This document shows, in pieces, positions 3,777-5,567 of a stretch of 5,567 bases of DNA. Below the pieces are notes generated by a model. It saw only the letters and a program-made list of their open reading frames with translations, had not been told where the DNA came from and did no database searches. The translations under genes were made by a program, and so were the position numbers. Origin of the DNA: Deltaproteobacteria bacterium (lineage in GTDB: Bacteria; Desulfobacterota; BSN033; UBA1163); NCBI GenBank assembly GCA_016875255.1, contig VGRU01000230.1:1-5567 (forward strand). The letters are read 5' to 3'. How positions within the stretch are numbered: position 1 is the first letter of the stretch; every line of letters starts with the position of its first letter.

Positions 3777-5567
3777 TTAGAACCCCATGAGATATGGCTT
3801 CTTCCCTAACGAACCCAGGCCTAACAGATTTTTATAGACCTGAAACTTTAACTCCTTTTTCTGGGTTCCATCGGGAGACCGCCCCTTATCCTCCGCTGTC
3901 AGTCCCAATGTCCAGCACTGCGCATGATATTCCGCTCCATAGATATTCTCCACCTTCCAGTGATCTTTTAAATTATAGCGCGTCGAGCCATAGAGATAGA
4001 GAGGAGGGATCGTCTTGATCCGGACGCCTGCATTGGCCTCCTTAATGTTGCGCTGGGCATATCGGTATTGAACCTGAAGCGCATCATTCCGCTTATCCTT
4101 GATGTTGATGGAGGCATTCCCAACTTCCAGATTTCCATGATAGGGGCTGAACTCTCCGTCTAATTTTGCAGAAAGGTAAGGGCTGACATTCCACCAGAGT
4201 TCTCCCTGGATATTGGAAAAGTATCTCCCCTTGCCCTTTGAATCCCGCGTGAAGGGGTCTCCGAGACTATAGGACTGGAAGACCTTCAGCTTTGCGTATT
4301 CCGAAGGTCCGGAGCTCACCCCTTCCTTCTCAGGTTTTCCCACAAGCCTTTGGGTGAAGCCATAGGTGACCTGATTCGAATACGGGATTCGATCCAGATC
4401 ATCGAAGATGGGCAGGTCCTTCTGGTTAACCCTGGGACTGTAATGATAGCCGATCATGGGCTCGATGGTATGCATCCATTTTGCCATCTTATAAAATCCG
4501 AAAATTCTCGAAATTGCTCCCGCATCGTAGACCCGGTAAAATTCGGTGGAGACCTCCGTGTTTGCCACAACCGTCTCCCGTGATTCCCATCCTTTATATT
4601 GCCGGGCCGGATCATCAAAGGACTTATACAGGGTCTCCCTTGGCCCCACGCTCGATTCCACCTTCAGGACATTGAAGAGCCTCACTGGATAGGAAAGTCT
4701 TGGGAAGAGGTCTCCTCGGTGCGCTTCCACACCCTTCTCTCGCCAGAAATAAGTGTAAGAAGCGCCGCCATCGAAGAAGAGCGGCGTATTGAAAAGGGAT
4801 TGGGGGTGAGCATAAAAACTTATTTGCGGCAGCCTCTGAACAGTCTCATCATTGCTCTTTTTGGTGAGATCCTGAAAGACGGAGGCCTCTGTCAGGAAAC
4901 TGAACCGGTCCCAGTTTTTGCCTCCAAAGAGGGTGGACCTTAACTGTCCCTTGCTCCTTGAGTCGATCTTCGCCTCTCCCGGAAGGTCTTCGTCAAAATC
5001 GCGGTGGTAGTGGATGTCGCTCACGCGATTGATATTGGCCTTTAAATAAAAATCGTGTGGAAATTTTTGTTGATGCTGGACGAAGAAGGCATAACGATTT
5101 TTATTAAAAACCTGATCATCGATGAAACGGAAAGTGGCCTCTCCCCTGGTTTCGGGAGTGAAGGCATAGCGGTATTCCAACCCTTCTTTAAAACCCCTCT
5201 TCCCCAAATAATCGAGATAAAGCGTGGCATCCATGTCTTTGGTAATGGCCCAGAAGAAGGCGTTCTTAATCTCGGGGCCATACTTTTTCGAATACCCCAC
5301 CCGGGGAAGGAGAAAGCCTGTCTGCCTCTCCCTTCTCACAGGAAAGAGTCCCCAGGGAAGATAGAGGGATGGAATGCCTTCGAGATAAAAGGTCGGACCC
5401 TTGGCAATCCCGTATCCTTCGACCGTGACCTCCAATTCTTTGACCGTAAATTTCCACGGAGGTCGCGCCGCATCGCAGGTGGTGAAAGAACCCTCCCGGA
5501 TTCGATACCGGTTCTCTCCTAATTTCTCGCCCTCCTTGCTTGTGATATGAAAATTCTGATCCTTGAG
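3777..5567 (-). CDS. lptD: LPS-assembly protein LptD (OstA/Imp), N-terminus cut off by the window edge
   Basis: Outer-membrane beta-barrel that, with the lipoprotein LptE, receives LPS from the periplasmic Lpt bridge and inserts it into the outer leaflet. The frame is open from 5567 to the stop at 3779-3777, 596 residues. The first 44 codons (5567-5436) were translated by hand and hold the end of the periplasmic OstA domain, including GSFTTCD (residues 26-32), which matches the FTSC region of E. coli LptD. PSLYLPWGLFP (66-76), RQTGFLLPRVGYS (81-93) and MDATLYLDY (112-120) follow the classical entry into the barrel. The rest alternates polar and aromatic residues like transmembrane strands. 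The C-terminal residue is Phe, as expected for BAM recognition. Only two Cys are visible (31 and 551). The TTG at 5435 is an internal Leu codon, not the start. The signal peptide and probably 100-200 residues lie outside the window. Confidence 0.96.
   Translation of the reverse strand, partial: LKDQNFHITSKEGEKLGENRYRIREGSFTTCDAARPPWKFTVKELEVTVEGYGIAKGPTFYLEGIPSLYLPWGLFPVRRERQTGFLLPRVGYSKKYGPEIKNAFFWAITKDMDATLYLDYLGKRGFKEGLEYRYAFTPETRGEATFRFIDDQVFNKNRYAFFVQHQQKFPHDFYLKANINRVSDIHYHRDFDEDLPGEAKIDSRSKGQLRSTLFGGKNWDRFSFLTEASVFQDLTKKSNDETVQRLPQISFYAHPQSLFNTPLFFDGGASYTYFWREKGVEAHRGDLFPRLSYPVRLFNVLKVESSVGPRETLYKSFDDPARQYKGWESRETVVANTEVSTEFYRVYDAGAISRIFGFYKMAKWMHTIEPMIGYHYSPRVNQKDLPIFDDLDRIPYSNQVTYGFTQRLVGKPEKEGVSSGPSEYAKLKVFQSYSLGDPFTRDSKGKGRYFSNIQGELWWNVSPYLSAKLDGEFSPYHGNLEVGNASINIKDKRNDALQVQYRYAQRNIKEANAGVRIKTIPPLYLYGSTRYNLKDHWKVENIYGAEYHAQCWTLGLTAEDKGRSPDGTQKKELKFQVYKNLLGLGSLGKKPYLMGF

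Noticed and set aside
5433..5435. TTG as the start of lptD, giving 552 residues
   Set aside because: The frame continues upstream to the window edge with conserved OstA-domain sequence including GSFTTCD, so this is an internal Leu codon.
5055..5522. 155-codon plus-strand open frame opposite lptD
   Set aside because: It is antisense to a clearly recognised LptD frame that spans the whole region, shows no known motif, and is a shadow of the real gene.

Overview
The window carries five genes, all on the minus strand, so transcription runs from right to left. In order they are lptD (LPS outer-membrane translocon, open at the right edge), rfbA/rmlA, a short rfbC/rmlC-like gene, rfbB/rmlB and rfbD/rmlD (open at the left edge). 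No plus-strand gene and no RNA gene could be supported. The four sugar genes are the standard set that turns glucose-1-phosphate and dTTP into dTDP-L-rhamnose. LptD is the outer-membrane barrel that places finished LPS on the cell surface. The block therefore pairs an O-antigen or exopolysaccharide precursor pathway with the last step of LPS export.

The organism must be a diderm (Gram-negative) bacterium, because LptD is present. Coding GC looks close to 50 percent. The gaps between genes are A/T-rich and full of small palindromic repeats. That, together with the short RmlA and the 152-residue RmlC-like protein, resembles environmental Desulfobacterota ('Deltaproteobacteria') or nearby lineages. 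This placement is an inference from general style, not a proven assignment.

Layout: 1-615 rmlD (N-terminal 205 residues); 616-839 gap with a composite repeat; 840-1856 rmlB, complete; 1857-2386 a 530-base gap with a second, larger composite repeat; 2387-2845 rmlC-like, complete; 2846-3025 gap with a 66-base double-hairpin repeat; 3026-3754 rmlA, complete; 3755-3776 a 22-base gap holding only the rmlA ribosome binding site; 3777-5567 lptD (C-terminal 596 residues). lptD and rmlA are tightly coupled, while each of the three later gaps holds repeats.

The least ordinary signal is in the gaps. Four A-rich arrays are built from degenerate 7-base units that all begin with AA. Two arrays point one way (683-749 and 1889-1955) and both have the plan four units, a 4-base slip, five units. 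Two point the other way (801-835 and 2313-2384) and begin 4 and 2 bases after the stop codons of rmlB and rmlC. Each opposed pair encloses C/G-rich hairpins. So two gaps hold elements of one plan (array, hairpin, inverted array) with different sequences. I find no transposase, CRISPR, tRNA or defence gene.
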